Positions 4,260 through 5,701 of a stretch of DNA of 5,701 nucleotides are shown here, piece after piece. The position numbers and the translations under genes are program-made. Each line of letters starts with the position of its first letter. The first letter of the stretch is position 1. The notes below the pieces were generated by a model. The model had not been told where the DNA came from, did not search any database, and saw nothing but the letters and a program-made list of their open reading frames with translations. Source of the DNA: an uncultured Collinsella sp. (GTDB lineage: Bacteria > Actinomycetota > Coriobacteriia > Coriobacteriales > Coriobacteriaceae). The stretch is from positions 1 through 5,701 of the forward strand of contig CABQXG010000106.1 of NCBI GenBank assembly GCA_902468045.1, given 5' to 3'.

Positions 4260-5701
4260 ATCGCTCGACGAGCACGCGGTTAAGCCTGCCCTCCACCAAG
4301 CGCTCGTACAGACGCCGCGTCTCGGGCTCGGGCACGCCATTGACCTGCTCCCTCAGGTGATGCATATGCCCACTGTACAGCTCGACGATATCGCGTCGTC
4401 GCCCCGCCGCACCGTAGACGCGCATAGCGCAACGCACCATGTCCTCGCGCGCCGTCTCTTGCCGCAGCCCCGACTCCACCAGCCATACCGCCGACTGCAG
4501 GTCGTTTTCTTCTAGGGCGGCATTCGCGCCCCGAATCATGCAGTCGATATACTTCGATTCCATAATGCGCCGCATACGCAAAAAGTAGGTGGGATTACAG
4601 CCATTGGGAACATACAACGGGCCGGCGTAGAGCTGCTCGATCTTAAGGCACAGTTCGATCAGATGGGGTCCGCGCGCACCCGTGCGATTTCCCAAAACTT
4701 CGCGGCTTATCTGATCAAACAATCGCACGTCGGTCTTGACGTAATCGCCGTTAAGCCCAATGCACTCGTTTTGGATCAGCACGCACGACTTGCCGTCCGG
4801 TGTCGGCCCCAAGGCCGAACGCAGGCGCGATATCGTCGAGTACAGATTGTTACGAGCGCTATTGAACTCGGCATGGGGCCATAGCTCCATAGCCAGCGTC
4901 TCGCGGTCGACCAGTGCATCCATGCCCAGCGCAAGCCGCTCGGCAAGCGTCGCCGCTTTCTTGCGGCGCCACATCTTATCCGTGATGGGAAACCCGTCGC
5001 GCTCGGCGCGAAACGCCCCAAACATGCGGATCTCGATATGGCCGATGGTATCAACGGCTTCAACCTTGCCGGCCTGGAACAGGCGCTCGCCCTCCCCTTC
5101 CAAATCGTCGCGCAGCGAGTACCGCGACAGCTCGCGCACGGGAAGCTTCTTGCGTATCCTGCCCGCCGGCTCGCCCAGACAATGCATGGCAAGGCGCGCA
5201 AAGAGCCGATACGATGGCTCTAGAATCCCCGCACGATTCATGGACATCCAGGCTGCAAGATCGCTGTCTCGGCCCGCACAGGCCAAATGCAGCGCCACCA
5301 TCCAGGCCTCCGCTCCACCAACCTGCGTCTGGCTTATATCGAGCAACTCCGCTTCCTCGCGCACCGAAACCATCGAGGTGTTACGTAGATATGCCGCGCG
5401 CTCCAGCAGCAATGCGTTATCGCGCATGTACGCAATCGACTCCTCGGCAAGTTTGAGCACTTGGACCGCACGGAACTTTGCATTAACCGGCCGTCCCTCT
5501 GCCAGCGACTGCCAGCCTTCTAGCAACAGGCCAAACAGCTGAATCTGGTTGTCGCGCATGCGCACGGCAAAACGATCGAGCTCGTTGAACGCCGCGTCGT
5601 CGGTTACCGGCAAGCCGGAAAGGAGCCGCCGTGCCGCCAACACCATGCGCACCCAGATAGCCATCGCCTTAAGCCCACGTACGTCGAGCGCCTCCCGCAC
5701 C
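4258..5701 (-). CDS. Large SARP/BTAD-type transcriptional regulator, C-terminal part (runs off right edge)
   Basis: The 480 visible codons are the C-terminal part of a bigger protein. Visible residues 1-215 are alpha-helical, Leu/Ala/Arg-rich and probably TPR-like or ATPase-associated. Residues about 221-318 form an OmpR/SARP-type winged helix: IEIRMFGAFRAERDG opens the domain, WRRKKAATLAERLAL is the trans-activation-loop side, and LWPHAEFNSARNNLYSTISR then LRSALG gives the recognition-helix region. Residues about 323-475 match a bacterial transcriptional activation domain (BTAD), ending in GAAGRRRDIVELYSGHMHHL and PEPETRRLYERL. Placing this module at the C-terminus behind a long helical region resembles the reversed order of some large LuxR/AfsR-like activators, where an AAA/NACHT ATPase would lie upstream; that part is outside the window. 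GTG at 5700-5698 is probably an internal valine. Target genes cannot be inferred; it converges on yhbY. Confidence 0.88.
   Translation of the reverse strand, partial: VREALDVRGLKAMAIWVRMVLAARRLLSGLPVTDDAAFNELDRFAVRMRDNQIQLFGLLLEGWQSLAEGRPVNAKFRAVQVLKLAEESIAYMRDNALLLERAAYLRNTSMVSVREEAELLDISQTQVGGAEAWMVALHLACAGRDSDLAAWMSMNRAGILEPSYRLFARLAMHCLGEPAGRIRKKLPVRELSRYSLRDDLEGEGERLFQAGKVEAVDTIGHIEIRMFGAFRAERDGFPITDKMWRRKKAATLAERLALGMDALVDRETLAMELWPHAEFNSARNNLYSTISRLRSALGPTPDGKSCVLIQNECIGLNGDYVKTDVRLFDQISREVLGNRTGARGPHLIELCLKIEQLYAGPLYVPNGCNPTYFLRMRRIMESKYIDCMIRGANAALEENDLQSAVWLVESGLRQETAREDMVRCAMRVYGAAGRRRDIVELYSGHMHHLREQVNGVPEPETRRLYERLVEGRLNRVLVER

Noticed and set aside
4760..5542. 260-codon plus-strand frame antisense to the SARP-type regulator
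   Set aside because: It is Ser/Arg/Ala-rich, typical of an antisense shadow of a high-GC gene, while the minus-strand frame has recognisable winged-helix and BTAD domains.

Overview
The window looks like chromosome of a high-GC Gram-positive bacterium, most likely a Coriobacteriia member of the Collinsella type. This rests on the actinobacterial style of the proteins (a GltX with RIDDTD, an extended MetK, a SARP/BTAD regulator), on strongly C-ending codon use in metK, yhbY and gltX, and on an inverted repeat with a GGGGACAG core that I associate from memory with Coriobacteriia. The genus is an inference, not a proof.

Layout. Positions 1-797 (minus) hold the N-terminal 265 codons of glutamyl-tRNA synthetase (gltX), which runs off the left edge. 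It is divergent from metK (1075-2355, plus), a complete S-adenosylmethionine synthetase. The 277-base gap between them carries a 90-base near-perfect inverted repeat (879-968), REP/MITE-like, between the two candidate -10 boxes. metK ends at a strong hairpin terminator (2394-2429).

The 463 bases from metK to the next gene contain no convincing coding region. They look like a structured RNA leader: a 9-bp closing helix around a long bulged hairpin (2541-2628), further hairpins with mutually exclusive partners (2649-2724), and an intrinsic terminator (2768-2799) whose U-run ends only 6 bases before a consensus Shine-Dalgarno. No promoter fits between that terminator and the gene, so the downstream class I SAM-dependent methyltransferase (2819-3706, GTG start) should be expressed only by read-through. 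This is the architecture of a riboswitch or attenuator. I do not recognise the RNA class, and it is the most interesting item here. Synthesis of SAM (metK) lies next to a predicted SAM user, but the metK terminator separates them.

yhbY (3889-4188), a small CRS1-YhbY (CRM-domain) ribosome-associated RNA-binding protein, follows with its own leader containing a direct repeat and a three-part palindrome. Its terminator (4228-4259) overlaps the stop codon of a convergent gene (4258-5701, minus). That gene encodes the C-terminal 480 residues of a large transcriptional activator with a winged-helix plus BTAD (SARP-like) module; its N-terminus lies beyond the right edge.
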